DNA of 64,000 bases from Micrococcus terreus (GCF_900116905.1 NZ_FPCG01000001.1:62001-126000); one strand, 5' to 3'; positions 31,779 to 40,620 are shown, numbered from the stretch's first letter. Made by a program: numbers and translations. The notes: generated by a model not told the origin, from the sequence alone.

Positions 31779-32978
31779 TCAGAGGTTGCCGGTGGCGATC
31801 ATCAGCATGCGGCGCACCGGCTCGGCGGCACCCCACAGCAGCTGGTCGCCCACAGTGAACGCGGAGAGGTACTCCGGGCCCATCTCCAGCTTGCGCAGCC
31901 GGCCCACGGGGATGGTCATGGACCCGGTGACGGCGATCGGGGTGAGGTCCCGCATGGAGTCCTCCTTGGTGTTGGGCACCACGGAGACCCATTCGTTGTC
32001 CGCCGCGATGATCTGCTCGATCTCCTCCAGCGGCACGTCCTGGGTCAGCTTCAGGGTCAGTGCCTGGGAGTGGCTGCGCAGGGTGCCGATGCGCACGCAC
32101 AGCGAGTCGAACGGGATCCGCTGCTGCGTGCGCAGGATCTTGTTGGTCTCGGCCCCGGCCTTCCACTCCTCCTTGGACATGCCGTTCTCCAGATCCTTGT
32201 CGATCCACGGGATCAGGGACCCGGCCAGGGGCACGCCGAACTGGGTGGCGTCCAGGGAGCCGTCGCGCTGGGCCTGCAGGATCTTGCGGTCGATCTCCAG
32301 GATGGCCGAGCCGGGATCGGCCAGTTCAGTGCCCACGGAGCCGGCCAGCACGCCGAACTGGTTGAGCAGCTCACGCATATGGCGGGCGCCGCCGCCGGAG
32401 GCCGCCTGGTAGGTCATGGCGGTTCCCCACTCCACCAGTCCGGCCTTGAACAGTCCGCCCAGGCCCATCAGCATGCAGGACACCGTGCAGTTGCCGCCCA
32501 CGAACTCCTTGACCCCGGCGGCCAGGCCGGCGTCGATCACGTTCCGGTTCACCGGGTCCAGCACGATGATCGAGGAGTCCTCCATGCGCAGGGTGGAGGC
32601 GGCATCGATCCAGATCCCGTCCCAGCCGGCGGCCCGCAGCTTCGGGTACACCTCGGAGGTGTAGTCCCCGCCCTGGGTGGTCACGATCACCGGCAGCTGG
32701 GCCAGGGTCTCGATGTCGTAGGCGTCCTGCAGTGTGCCCGGCTCGGCGTCCATGCCGGCGTACACGGGAGCGTCCCCACCGGCGTTGGAGGTGGAGAAGA
32801 ACACGGGGTTGACCTTGGCGAAGTCGCCCTCCTCGGTCATCCGCTGCATCAGCACGGACCCGACCATGCCGCGCCAGCCGATCAGCCCCACGGTGGGGAC
32901 GGCGGCGGTGTCGGCGAAGCCTGCGGCCTGAGGGGCGTCGGAGGGCACGGCAGGGGCGGTCTGATCCACGGAAGTCAT
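31779..32978 (-). CDS. asd: Aspartate-semialdehyde dehydrogenase (proteobacterial type)
   Basis: A 399-residue NADP enzyme that reduces aspartyl phosphate to aspartate semialdehyde for lysine, threonine and methionine synthesis. After about 28 extra N-terminal residues it runs nearly in register with E. coli Asd: [30 protein letters not shown] with the catalytic Cys near 163, [30 protein letters not shown] and the C-terminal [14 protein letters not shown]. This differs from the short Corynebacterium/Mycobacterium form. The ATG has the -10 TAGACT 7 nt upstream, so it is probably leaderless. Confidence 0.96.
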   Translation of the reverse strand: MTSVDQTAPAVPSDAPQAAGFADTAAVPTVGLIGWRGMVGSVLMQRMTEEGDFAKVNPVFFSTSNAGGDAPVYAGMDAEPGTLQDAYDIETLAQLPVIVTTQGGDYTSEVYPKLRAAGWDGIWIDAASTLRMEDSSIIVLDPVNRNVIDAGLAAGVKEFVGGNCTVSCMLMGLGGLFKAGLVEWGTAMTYQAASGGGARHMRELLNQFGVLAGSVGTELADPGSAILEIDRKILQAQRDGSLDATQFGVPLAGSLIPWIDKDLENGMSKEEWKAGAETNKILRTQQRIPFDSLCVRIGTLRSHSQALTLKLTQDVPLEEIEQIIAADNEWVSVVPNTKEDSMRDLTPIAVTGSMTIPVGRLRKLEMGPEYLSAFTVGDQLLWGAAEPVRRMLMIATGNL

Positions 32979-32985
32979 GCGGGCC

Positions 32986-32991
32986 AGTCTA
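32986..32991 (-). promoter_or_regulatory. -10 element of leaderless asd
   Basis: TAGACT on the minus strand, 7 nt before the ATG at 32978. Confidence 0.55.
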
Positions 32992-33098
32992 GTTCTCCGG
33001 CCTGTCCGCAGTCTGGGCCGGGCGTCACACTCCGGTCAGTTCCTTACCGACGTGGTGCTGCGCCGCCGGTGCCCCGTGGCAGGAGAGCGTCAGGGGAC

Positions 33099-33183
33099 TG
33101 AGTTGCACACATCGGCGACCTGACGTTCTGAGTTGCACAGTTCGCTGGTTTCCGGCCGGAATCCGGACAAGGTGCGCAACTCA
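33099..33183. repeat. Three copies of TGAGTTGCRCA
   Basis: TGAGTTGCACA at 33099-33109 and 33129-33139 (30 nt apart, direct) and TGAGTTGCGCA inverted at 33173-33183. They sit in the 283-bp gap between asd and the small membrane gene, which has no gene of its own. The origin is unclear: operator cluster or remnant of a repeat element. Confidence 0.5.
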
Positions 33184-33261
33184 TCAGCGCCTCACGTCAA
33201 GGGATGCAACCGATCCGAGCGAGCCGACGAACACCGCATCAGGGAACGGCCGTCACTGCCC

Positions 33262-33570
33262 TCACCGGCGCGGAGCTGCCCCGCCATCGCTCGCGCCCGG
33301 GGCAGTCCCGCCCAGCAGCTTCCTGCGCTGGGCGTAGGCCCACAGCCCCAGCACCACGAACACCTGGGTGAGCACCACCAGGAACACGACGCCGGCCACC
33401 ACCTTGTCCTGCAGCACCAGCACCAGCCCCATCACCGCGGTCACCAGTCCCAGCACGGGGGCGAGGATGAACGCGATGAAGGTCAGGGTCTGGCGGTTCA
33501 GGAACCCGCCGGTGTCCTCGGCGCCGGGGCCAGGCTGTGCGGAGGGTCCGGGGATGTTCGGGGTGCTCAT
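33262..33570 (-). CDS. Small two-helix membrane protein coupled to folA
   Basis: A 102-residue protein. A Pro/Gly-rich N-terminus (about 1-22) is followed by two or three hydrophobic helices at about 30-55 and 60-85 (TFIAFILAPVLGLVTAVMGL and the next) and a low-complexity tail. The ATG at 33570 overlaps the folA stop by 4 nt (ATGA) and is preferred over a start four codons upstream. Unknown function; the arrangement thyA-folA-small membrane protein suggests only cotranscription. Confidence 0.65.
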   Translation of the reverse strand: MSTPNIPGPSAQPGPGAEDTGGFLNRQTLTFIAFILAPVLGLVTAVMGLVLVLQDKVVAGVVFLVVLTQVFVVLGLWAYAQRRKLLGGTAPGASDGGAAPRR

Positions 33571-34073
33571 GGGCGTTCCCACCTCTCGAATCGGTAGCGG
33601 ACTCCGGTGCGGGACTCGTGCCAGCCGGTGTCCGGTTCCACGGCGGTTCGCTGCCAGGAGCCGTCCAGCACGGGGGCGAAGGTGTCTCCCTCCGCGTCCA
33701 CGTCCAGCACGGTGACCTCGGCCAGGGTGGCCACGTCCAGGGCCTGGTCGAACAGGGTGGACCCGCCGATCACCCAGATCAGGTCCAGTCCGTCGGACTC
33801 CAGGGCGGCGTCCAGTCCCTCGCGGAACCCGGGGACCACGGCGGCCCCGGCCTCACGCATCTGCTCGGCGGAGGTCTGCCGGCGCGAGACCACGATGTTC
33901 GTCCGCCCGGGCAGAGGGCGGTACTGGGCCGGGAGGGACTCCCAGGTCTTGCGCCCCATCACCACCGGGTGGCCGAGGGTGAGCTCCTTGAAGTGGGCGA
34001 GGTCCTCAGGAACGTTCCAGGGCATGCCGCCGTCCAGGCCGATCACCCCGTCCTGGGTCTGAGTCCAGATCAT
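33567..34073 (-). CDS. folA: Dihydrofolate reductase
   Basis: A 168-residue enzyme that reduces dihydrofolate to tetrahydrofolate with NADPH. It begins MIWTQTQDGVIGLDGGMPWN. The substrate-binding Asp is in PEDLAHFK, with MGRKTWESLP and IWVIGGSTLF as NADPH-binding segments; length is normal. I took the ATG at 34073, since homologues start here and no in-frame GTG/ATG with an RBS lies between it and the thyA stop 88 nt upstream. The order thyA-folA is the common bacterial pair: ThyA makes the dihydrofolate that FolA recycles. Confidence 0.94.
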   Translation of the reverse strand: MIWTQTQDGVIGLDGGMPWNVPEDLAHFKELTLGHPVVMGRKTWESLPAQYRPLPGRTNIVVSRRQTSAEQMREAGAAVVPGFREGLDAALESDGLDLIWVIGGSTLFDQALDVATLAEVTVLDVDAEGDTFAPVLDGSWQRTAVEPDTGWHESRTGVRYRFERWERP

Positions 34074-34161
34074 GCCGATCCGTGGCGTGGACGCCGACCG
34101 GCCGTCGTCGTGCTGGCCTGCCGAGGCAGGTCGCGAGGTGGAGGTGCGGGGGCGGGGACTG

Positions 34162-34965
34162 TCAGACGGCAATGGGGGCCTTGATCGTCGGGTGGTGCTG
34201 GTAGTCGACCAGCTCGAAGTCCTCCAGCTCGTAGCTGAAGATGTCCTGCGGGGTGCGGCGCAGCACCAGCTGCGGGTACGGGTGCGGCTCACGGCTGAGC
34301 TGCTCGCGCACCTGGTCTTCGTGGTTGGAGTAGATGTGGCAGTCCCCGCCGGTCCAGACGAACTCGCCCGGCTCCAGCCCGGTCTGCTGGGCCACCATCA
34401 GGGTCAGCAGCGCGTAGGAGGCGATGTTGAACGGCACCCCCAGGAACAGGTCCGCCGAGCGCTGGTAGAGCTGGCAGGAGAGCTTCCCATCCGCCACGTA
34501 GAACTGGAACATGGCGTGGCACGGGGGCAGGGCCATCTGGTCCACCTCGGCCGGGTTCCAGGCGGTCACGATGTGCCGGCGCGAGTCCGGGCTGGTCTTC
34601 AGCGACTCCACCACGCGCGCGATCTGATCGATCTGTCCGCCGTCCGGAGTGGGCCAGGAACGCCACTGCACGCCGTACACCGGCCCCAGCTCGCCGTCCT
34701 CGTCCGCCCATTCATCCCAGATCTTCACCCCGCGCTCCTGCAGCCAGCGCACATTGGAGTCTCCACGCAGGAACCACAGCAGCTCCAGCGCCACGGACTT
34801 GAAGTGCACGCGCTTGGTGGTGATCAGCGGGAACGACTCGCTCAGGTCGTACCGCAGCTGGCGGCCGAACACGCTGCGCGTCCCGGTGCCGGTGCGGTCA
34901 CCCTTCTGGGCGCCCTCGGCCATCACCTCGGCCAGGAGGTCTTCATACGGGGTGGGGATGGTCAC
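34162..34965 (-). CDS. thyA: Thymidylate synthase
   Basis: A 267-residue enzyme that methylates dUMP to dTMP using methylene-tetrahydrofolate. The catalytic Cys is in [11 protein letters not shown] near residue 148, with [27 protein letters not shown] and [10 protein letters not shown] as conserved parts. I chose the GTG at 34965 ([11 protein letters not shown]) over the ATG at 34974: TAGGAT (34973-34978) ends 7 nt before the GTG and overlaps the ATG itself, so the ATG could not be in a leaderless mRNA. The resulting length matches E. coli ThyA (264). Confidence 0.94.
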   Translation of the reverse strand: MTIPTPYEDLLAEVMAEGAQKGDRTGTGTRSVFGRQLRYDLSESFPLITTKRVHFKSVALELLWFLRGDSNVRWLQERGVKIWDEWADEDGELGPVYGVQWRSWPTPDGGQIDQIARVVESLKTSPDSRRHIVTAWNPAEVDQMALPPCHAMFQFYVADGKLSCQLYQRSADLFLGVPFNIASYALLTLMVAQQTGLEPGEFVWTGGDCHIYSNHEDQVREQLSREPHPYPQLVLRRTPQDIFSYELEDFELVDYQHHPTIKAPIAV

Positions 34966-34972
34966 GGCGTCC

Positions 34973-34978
34973 ATCCTA
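34973..34978 (-). promoter_or_regulatory. -10 element of leaderless thyA-folA
   Basis: TAGGAT on the minus strand, 7 nt before the GTG at 34965; it overlaps the end of the GntR gene. Confidence 0.5.
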
Positions 34979-35422
34979 CCGGCGTGGAGCGTCTCCGGTT
35001 CCGGGTCCGGCCGGTGCGGGGGGACCTTCAAGGAGTTCCCGACGACGGCCCAGCAGTCCCAGCAGATCCTCCCATCCGAGCCCTGCGGCGCGGGCGCGGG
35101 TGAGCAGCTGGTCGGCGGCCTCGTCCACCTCGGTGGGGGTGGGCGTGGGCGGGGCGCCGGAGACGGTGGTGCCGTGGCGGCGGCGGGACTCCACGAACCC
35201 GGCGGACTCCAGTTCCCGGTAGGCCCGGGCCACGGTCCCCACCGCGATGCCCAGGTCCGCAGCCAGGGCCCGCACAGTGGGCAGCCGGCTGCCAGGGGCC
35301 AGGGCGCCCGTGGCGATCAGCTCGGTGACCTGGGAGCGGATCTGCTCGAACGGCGGGACCGCCGAGCCCAGGTCCACGGACAGGTCCGGGGGAGGGGAGG
35401 TCCCTGGTGAGACCGAGCTCAT
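34976..35422 (-). CDS. GntR-family regulator, YtrA-like
   Basis: A 148-residue repressor. The N-terminal winged helix lies at about 22-90 ([56 protein letters not shown]), and a short helical C-terminal part fits the YtrA subfamily. It overlaps the large membrane-protein gene by 4 nt (ATGA) and is cotranscribed with it. YtrA regulators usually repress their own operon, and the palindrome at 37301-37320 before the first gene is the likely operator. Its stop overlaps the thyA promoter region. Confidence 0.88.
   Translation of the reverse strand: MSSVSPGTSPPPDLSVDLGSAVPPFEQIRSQVTELIATGALAPGSRLPTVRALAADLGIAVGTVARAYRELESAGFVESRRRHGTTVSGAPPTPTPTEVDEAADQLLTRARAAGLGWEDLLGLLGRRRELLEGPPAPAGPGTGDAPRR
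35036..35049 (-). repeat. GCCGTCGTCGGGAA repeat, exact
   Basis: Minus-strand copy inside the GntR gene near its 3' end. Confidence 0.7.
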
Positions 35423-37254
35423 GGCCGCAGGTCCTGGCCGACCGGTTCGACCGCCGGCTCGGTGTCCGGTTCGATGCTCCAGGGCGGCGTGGGGCCGGGC
35501 CAGAAGGCGCTCAGAGCCGCCGCCAGGATCAGGGCGGAGGAGATGACGAGCGCTGTGCCCTCGGCGGGTTCGGAGGTCACCAACGAGTCGTAGGGAACCA
35601 CTCCGCGGGCGAAGAGCGCATCCCAGATCGGGGCCGCCCCGTGGATGGCGGCTGCCGTGACAGCGAAGACACCGCCCGTTCCGATGCCCAGGAGACGGTC
35701 GGCGCCAGCGGTGCGCAGGTGCTGATCCCAGGCGGAGCTGGCGCGGCCCAGAGCCGGCCTCCGCAGTGCGATCCGGGTCGCCAGGACGGTGAGTGCTGTC
35801 ATCACCGCTGCCACCAGGACCAGTGAGAGGGCCAGTCCCGGTTGAGCCAGGGGGCCGACCAGACTGAGGATGGCCAGGAGGACGGCCATGCCGCAGGAGA
35901 CTCCCAGGACGATCCACCGCCAGCGAGGCGCCGTGCCGGTGACCACGGGGTGCTCGGCCGAGGCGCGTGGTGTGTGGCCCCGGCGGATGCCGAACTCCAT
36001 CACCAGCATCAGCAACACCGCCACCGCAAAGGGGGCGACTGTCCCGGCCATCTGCATCCAGCGATCGCCGTCGGACAGCCCCTGGAAGGTCCTGCCGAGG
36101 GGCAGCAGGGCTGCAAGCGCGACCGCTCCTCCGATCAGCACCGCCAGCCGCCGCCCGTCGCTGCGCAGACGCCGAACCGCCTCCGGTGTGCCGGGCAGCG
36201 CCCTGGACGAATGCCGATCAGTGCCCGAGCCCAGTTCGCTCACCGCCGGTGACCGCCAGAGGAGCATCAGCAGCATCAGCACGAGGCCGATGCCCGGGGC
36301 TGCGGTGTCGATCCACCGGGCAGGATCCGGGACGGAGGCCATCCACGCCTCGGAGTACAGGTCGACCCCGTCGTCGAGCCAGTTCGACGGGTGGGGGCGG
36401 GCCTGGCGCAGGGCCTGCTCCTGCACTCCGCGCGCCCAGGCCTGGGCCGAGTGCACCAGGAACCCGATGCCGACCAGGGCTGCCGTCCGCAGGGCGCGGT
36501 TGGTGGCGATGCGCCGGGTGGCGTCGTCATCGGCCGTGCTCAGACCGGACAGTGGCGGCCGGCGGGCGATCACCAGGATGGTCAGCACGGTGGCCAGCAC
36601 CAGCACCAGCAGCCCGATCATCAGCCAGGGGGCAAACTCGGCGCCCGGGCGGAAGCCGGTCTGCGTCCAGTCATTGTAGGAGTAGCCGTACTCCAGGGAC
36701 CCGTCCACCTGCTGGAGGTGGATCGCCGGGGTTCCCGGTGTGGTCCAGGCCAGGGCCACGGCGGCCCCGGCGGCCAGCACGATGGCCCCTGCCACCCAGG
36801 TCAAGGTGCGGGGCAGGAAGTGTCCCGCCTCTCGGGGGGCCAGCCGGGCCGTGCGCACCTGGCCGGCAGGGCGGGGCCAGGTGTACTGGGCCACCCAGTA
36901 GATCAGCAGCAGCCAGACTGCCGGTCCGATCACCGTCCAGAGCGCATCCGTGGGACTGAGGGACAGCGCCGGCAGTTCGGTCACTGCACTCTCGGGCATC
37001 TCGTCGGGGTTGACGCCGATCCCGCTCGAGGCGGCCTGGTCCTGTCCCCGTTCGTACAGGGTGGCCAGTCCGGCGGTTCCTGTGGCGAACAGGGCAATCA
37101 GGGCGGTGACCATCCCGTGCATCCGAGCAGAGGCCACGGGTGATCCGCCGCCCGGTGTCCAGGCGCTGAACCGCAGGATCACGTAGATCAGGGCCACTCC
37201 GAGCGCGAGTCCGATGCCGGTGGCGGCGATGCTGGTGACCACCCAGAGATCCAT
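35419..37254 (-). CDS. Large multi-pass membrane protein of unknown function
   Basis: A 611-residue protein with about 12 hydrophobic helices distributed over its whole length, including residues 6-30, 45-62, 95-115, 145-165, 205-230 and pairs further on. Basic cytoplasmic loops (RRPPLSGLS, RRLRSDGRR) lie between. No transporter signature, ATP-binding motif or catalytic residue pattern is recognised. It is translationally coupled to a YtrA-type GntR regulator, as are many small exporters, so envelope stress or efflux is possible. The ATG at 37254 has GGGAGGGG 6 nt upstream; an in-frame GTG inside this RBS was rejected as start. Confidence 0.75.
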   Translation of the reverse strand: MDLWVVTSIAATGIGLALGVALIYVILRFSAWTPGGGSPVASARMHGMVTALIALFATGTAGLATLYERGQDQAASSGIGVNPDEMPESAVTELPALSLSPTDALWTVIGPAVWLLLIYWVAQYTWPRPAGQVRTARLAPREAGHFLPRTLTWVAGAIVLAAGAAVALAWTTPGTPAIHLQQVDGSLEYGYSYNDWTQTGFRPGAEFAPWLMIGLLVLVLATVLTILVIARRPPLSGLSTADDDATRRIATNRALRTAALVGIGFLVHSAQAWARGVQEQALRQARPHPSNWLDDGVDLYSEAWMASVPDPARWIDTAAPGIGLVLMLLMLLWRSPAVSELGSGTDRHSSRALPGTPEAVRRLRSDGRRLAVLIGGAVALAALLPLGRTFQGLSDGDRWMQMAGTVAPFAVAVLLMLVMEFGIRRGHTPRASAEHPVVTGTAPRWRWIVLGVSCGMAVLLAILSLVGPLAQPGLALSLVLVAAVMTALTVLATRIALRRPALGRASSAWDQHLRTAGADRLLGIGTGGVFAVTAAAIHGAAPIWDALFARGVVPYDSLVTSEPAEGTALVISSALILAAALSAFWPGPTPPWSIEPDTEPAVEPVGQDLRP

Positions 37255-37300
37255 AGTCGGCCCCTCCCTCACGGGACACCGATGGCATCCCTGGTGTGGA

Positions 37301-37320
37301 TCAATGTATCAACTCATTGA
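37301..37320 (-). promoter_or_regulatory. Candidate GntR operator
   Basis: TCAATG-N8-CATTGA, AT-rich in a GC-rich context, 47-66 nt before the ATG of the membrane-protein gene. The position and symmetry fit autoregulation by the downstream YtrA-like repressor. Confidence 0.55.
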
Positions 37321-37366
37321 CACAACGGGAAGGGGTCCGTCTGCGAGGACGGAGATCGGCTGCTCC

Positions 37367-37720
37367 TCAGAGCTCGTGCACCATCTCCTGGTACTCCGGA
37401 TAGCGCTGCAGATAGTCCTCCACATAGGAGCACTCCGGCGAGATCGAGTCTCCCTCGGCCTTCAGCCGGTCCAGCACCATGGTGACCAGTGCGCGGGCAT
37501 AGCCGCGGCGGCCGAACTTCTCGTCGATGATCGTGTGCTGCAGCCGGACCACACTCTCCCGCAGGCCGTCGGCACCGGTGGTCTCATCCACGGTGTAGCC
37601 CAGGAAGCCGATGTACTGGTCGTCCTGCCACAGCTCGTAGCGTCCACGGTCGGGGTCGCGCAGCACGCGCAGTCCGTCGTGGACGATCTTCGGGGTGTCG
37701 GAGGCCTGGGAAGCAGTCAT
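37367..37720 (-). CDS. YjdJ-like GNAT N-acetyltransferase
   Basis: A 117-residue protein of the small GCN5-related family (PF14542-like). The strand GRYELWQDDQYIGFLGY is followed by the acetyl-CoA loop DEKFGRRGYARALV near residues 66-79 and by the C-terminal ISPECSYVEDYLQRYPEY, a hallmark of this subfamily. Substrate unknown. The ATG has TAGGGT 6 nt upstream, so it is probably leaderless and independent of the GntR operon. Confidence 0.88.
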   Translation of the reverse strand: MTASQASDTPKIVHDGLRVLRDPDRGRYELWQDDQYIGFLGYTVDETTGADGLRESVVRLQHTIIDEKFGRRGYARALVTMVLDRLKAEGDSISPECSYVEDYLQRYPEYQEMVHEL

Positions 37721-37726
37721 GCATAG

Positions 37727-37732
37727 ACCCTA
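37727..37732 (-). promoter_or_regulatory. -10 element of leaderless GNAT gene
   Basis: TAGGGT on the minus strand, 6 nt before the ATG at 37720. Confidence 0.6.
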
Positions 37733-37772
37733 GTGGGGCGGACAGCCGGTGTCAGCAGTGCGCCAGCAGAAG

Positions 37773-38768
37773 TCAGTCGTCCCAGACGTCGTAGTGCTCC
37801 AGCGAGACGATCTTCCCGCCTCGGTCCAGCGCCTGGTGGGCCACGATCACCGCGCCGGGCTTCAGGTAGGGATCCTTGGTGGGCAGGGCCGCCAGGATCG
37901 CCTCGGTGTCCCGCCCGGCCACCGTCTCGGTCAGCTCCTCCAGGACCAGGGGCAGCACCGGACGGTGGGTGCACAGCAGGGTGGAGCGGTGCCGGTCCAG
38001 CAGGGCACGGGTCTCGCGGCGCGTCTTCTTGGGTTTGGCCTTGGCGGACTTCTCGGTGAAGGCGGCGATCGTCTTCAGGCTCTTGCGGGCGTGCTGCACA
38101 TAGGGAGTGACCGTCTCCACGCACCGCAGCCACGGGGAGGAGATCGGCTTCTCCGGCGACCACACGCGCAGCAGCTTCTCCACCGCCAGCGCCTGACGGC
38201 GACCGGTGGCCGCCAGGGGGCGTTCCCCCTCGGCGCGGGACCAGGACGAGCGGGGCTTGGCCTTGGCATGACGCAGCACCAGGAACGGCGCGGTGCGCAG
38301 GATCCGGCGCTCGTACGCGGTGACCAGTGCTTCGAGGGGCTCCCGGTCGGTGGGGTTGGTCAACCGCTGGCGGGCCTCCTCCGGGGTGACCCAGGCCGTG
38401 CGGTCCACCTCTCCGCCGTCCGGGGTGGGCTCCCGGCGGCCGGCCTCAGCCGCCCAGTACCAGACCTCCTTCGAGGTCCCGCTGTTCAAGGTGTAGTGGA
38501 TGGAGGGCAGTGGCAGTCCCAGGGTGACCGGCAGTCCGATCTCCTCCAGGGTCTCGCGCACGGCGCACTCGGGCAGGGTCTCTCCCTCATCCAGTTTCCC
38601 CTTGGGCCAGGACCAGTCGTCATACCGGGGGCGGTGGATGATCAGCAGCTCCAGTCCGCGACCGTTCTCCCGCCAGGGCAGCACGCCGGCCGCCAGCACG
38701 GCGGAGTCGGGGTGGGTGTCATGCAGTCCGGCGGCGGATCGTGCGGCGGTGTAGGGCATGGAGACCAT
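37773..38768 (-). CDS. NUDIX hydrolase-histidine phosphatase fusion (MutT1-like)
   Basis: A two-domain protein of about 331 residues. The N-terminal NUDIX domain carries the full box from GKLDEGETLPE to RETLEEIGL (residues about 57-79). The C-terminal histidine-phosphatase domain has the LRHAKAK catalytic motif and a second LCTHRPVLP near the end. Mycobacterial MutT1 has the same layout and removes 8-oxo-dGTP/GTP and diadenosine phosphates; this is the likely role. The start is uncertain: ATGs at 38768 and 38759 are both plausible, and a GTG at 38807 less so. It precedes no coupled gene; mshD lies upstream on the same strand. Confidence 0.88.
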   Translation of the reverse strand: MVSMPYTAARSAAGLHDTHPDSAVLAAGVLPWRENGRGLELLIIHRPRYDDWSWPKGKLDEGETLPECAVRETLEEIGLPVTLGLPLPSIHYTLNSGTSKEVWYWAAEAGRREPTPDGGEVDRTAWVTPEEARQRLTNPTDREPLEALVTAYERRILRTAPFLVLRHAKAKPRSSWSRAEGERPLAATGRRQALAVEKLLRVWSPEKPISSPWLRCVETVTPYVQHARKSLKTIAAFTEKSAKAKPKKTRRETRALLDRHRSTLLCTHRPVLPLVLEELTETVAGRDTEAILAALPTKDPYLKPGAVIVAHQALDRGGKIVSLEHYDVWDD

Positions 38769-38843
38769 TTCTGTACGGCGGATGATCTGGTGGCGGGAAC
38801 CCTGCACCCGGGCAGGCGAGCGTGCAGGCAGAACTCTAGTGGT

Positions 38844-39881
38844 TCAACCCCGCACGTACATCACATCGGTGTCCCAGCGAGTGAAGCCCAGTGCCCGGTA
38901 GAGGCTGACGGCAGGGGTGTTGTCCGCGTCCACGTAGAGCATCACCGCGTCGACCCCCTGCCGCTGCAGGTGTCGGATGCCGGCCACGGTGAGCAGTCGG
39001 CCCAGTCCGCGGCCCTGCGCCTCCGGGACGACCCCCACCACATACACCTCGCCCAGGGGAGCGTGCCCGTCCTGGGCCGGGTGGATCTTCGTCCAGTGGA
39101 AACCCAGCACGGTGGGTTCGGGCCCCGTGGTGTCCTCGGCGATCAGGAAGCCGTCGGCGTCGAACCACGGCTCGGCCTGGCGCGCTCGCAGATCCTCCAC
39201 GGTCATCGAGCCCTGTTCGGGGTGATCGGCGAAGGCAGCGGCGTTGGCCGTGACCCAGGCGGCATCGTCCACGCCGGGCTGGAAGGGACGGATGCGCACG
39301 CCCTCGGGAACGGTCTCATCCCACACGCGCGGGGTTTCCTCGGAGCCCGAAGACTCTGCGGACGTGTCGGTGCGGTGAGTCAGGCGCAGGCGGTACAGCT
39401 CGCGTCCGGCCTCAGCGCCGAAGCGCTCGGCCAGCCGGGCGGCGGCGGCGTGGTTGCCGTGGGCCCAGGCCTGGAGCCGTCCGGTCCCGGCATGGTCCAG
39501 GGCGGCCTGCGCCAGCGCGGTGCCCACGCCACGGCCTCGGCAGTTCGGATGGACCACCAGTTCCATGGTCGCCGCACCGTCCGCGTCTCCCGCAGCGGGA
39601 GAGACCACGACGACGGCCCCGGCCAGTTCTCCGTCCCGTCCGGCCTGGTGATCCAGCCAGGCCAGCACGGTGCGCACCCGGTCCGGGTCATCGGTGGTGC
39701 GCAGCTCCACCCAGGTCTGATCGGAGAGCGGAGGATTGCCGTCTGAGCGCTCGGCGGCGTCCACCAGGGCGGTGACATCGCGCAGGAGTCGCTGCTCCAG
39801 TCGTCCGGCCCGGGTGTCCAGGTTCGGTGCGTCCGCAGAGTCGCGGCGGGGGGAACGGTCTGCAGTGGCGGGGCTGTCCAT
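38844..39881 (-). CDS. mshD: Mycothiol synthase
   Basis: A 345-residue protein of two tandem GNAT domains (about 30-170 and 200-345) that acetylates Cys-GlcN-Ins, the last step of mycothiol synthesis. Acetyl-CoA loops are CRGRGVGTALAQAAL in the first domain and AQGRGLGRLLTVAGI in the second; the C-terminus RALGFTRWDTDVMYV is typical. TAGGGT 6 nt ahead of the ATG makes it leaderless. Its neighbour on the same strand is a GlnR-like regulator, the same pair as Rv0818-Rv0819 of M. tuberculosis (recalled). It marks the organism as a mycothiol-making actinobacterium. Confidence 0.94.
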   Translation of the reverse strand: MDSPATADRSPRRDSADAPNLDTRAGRLEQRLLRDVTALVDAAERSDGNPPLSDQTWVELRTTDDPDRVRTVLAWLDHQAGRDGELAGAVVVVSPAAGDADGAATMELVVHPNCRGRGVGTALAQAALDHAGTGRLQAWAHGNHAAAARLAERFGAEAGRELYRLRLTHRTDTSAESSGSEETPRVWDETVPEGVRIRPFQPGVDDAAWVTANAAAFADHPEQGSMTVEDLRARQAEPWFDADGFLIAEDTTGPEPTVLGFHWTKIHPAQDGHAPLGEVYVVGVVPEAQGRGLGRLLTVAGIRHLQRQGVDAVMLYVDADNTPAVSLYRALGFTRWDTDVMYVRG

Positions 39882-39887
39882 GGACCA

Positions 39888-39893
39888 ACCCTA
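39888..39893 (-). promoter_or_regulatory. -10 element of leaderless mshD
   Basis: TAGGGT on the minus strand, 6 nt before the ATG at 39881; it lies within the 22-nt gap after glnR. Confidence 0.55.
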
Positions 39894-39903
39894 CCGGCCG
39901 GGA

Positions 39904-40620
39904 TCAGGAGGCGGCAGGGGCGGCGGGGTCGGGGGTGTCCTGGTGGTCACGCGGCACGAACCGGTACCCCACATTGCGCACGGTGCCGATCAGCTGCTCA
40001 CGGTCTGGGCCGAGCTTGGCCCGCAGCCGCCGCACGTGCACATCCACCGTCCGGGTGCCGCCGAAGTAGTCGTAGCCCCAGACCTCGTGCAGCAGCTGCT
40101 CACGCGTGAACACCCGTCCGGGATGCTGCGTGAGGTGCTTGAGCAGCTCGAACTCCTTGTACGTCAGGTTCATCGGCTCACCATGGACCTTGGCGGTGTA
40201 GCTGGCCTCGTCGATCACCACACCGGAGGAGCGGATCGGCGCGGGGGCAGCGGAGGACTCCTTCTGCTCCGTGGACCGGGCCAGGGTCAGGCGCAGGCGT
40301 GCCGCCAGCTCGGCCGGCCCGGCAGTGTCCAGGATCAGATCGTCCATGCCCCAGGACGAGGACAGGGCTGCCAGCCCGCCCTCGGTGAACACGGCCAGGA
40401 TCGGCATCTGCGCATCGGCGGCGCGCAGGGCCCGGCACAGCGAACGCGCTGCCGCGAGATCGCGGCGTGCATCGACGATGACCAGATCGGTGTCCTGATG
40501 GCGCAGCAGCGAGCTCGGAGTGGGCGGTGCCACCTGCACCCGGTGCTCCAGGAACTCCAGGGACGCCACGACGGCCGACGGGGCGCCGGGCTGGGCGGTG
40601 AGCAGCAGCAGCCGGGCCAT
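39904..40620 (-). CDS. glnR: GlnR-type nitrogen regulator (OmpR family)
   Basis: A 238-residue atypical response regulator. The N-terminal receiver-like domain (about 1-120) keeps only one acidic pocket residue in LVIVDARRDLAAARSLCR. The C-terminal winged helix (about 130-228) contains NLTYKEFELLKHL, FTREQLLHEVWGYD and TVDVHVRRLRAKLG. It matches M. tuberculosis GlnR (Rv0818) closely from memory, including the place beside mshD. GlnR controls nitrogen assimilation genes without a cognate kinase. GGAGG lies 5 nt ahead of the ATG. Confidence 0.88.
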   Translation of the reverse strand: MARLLLLTAQPGAPSAVVASLEFLEHRVQVAPPTPSSLLRHQDTDLVIVDARRDLAAARSLCRALRAADAQMPILAVFTEGGLAALSSSWGMDDLILDTAGPAELAARLRLTLARSTEQKESSAAPAPIRSSGVVIDEASYTAKVHGEPMNLTYKEFELLKHLTQHPGRVFTREQLLHEVWGYDYFGGTRTVDVHVRRLRAKLGPDREQLIGTVRNVGYRFVPRDHQDTPDPAAPAAS

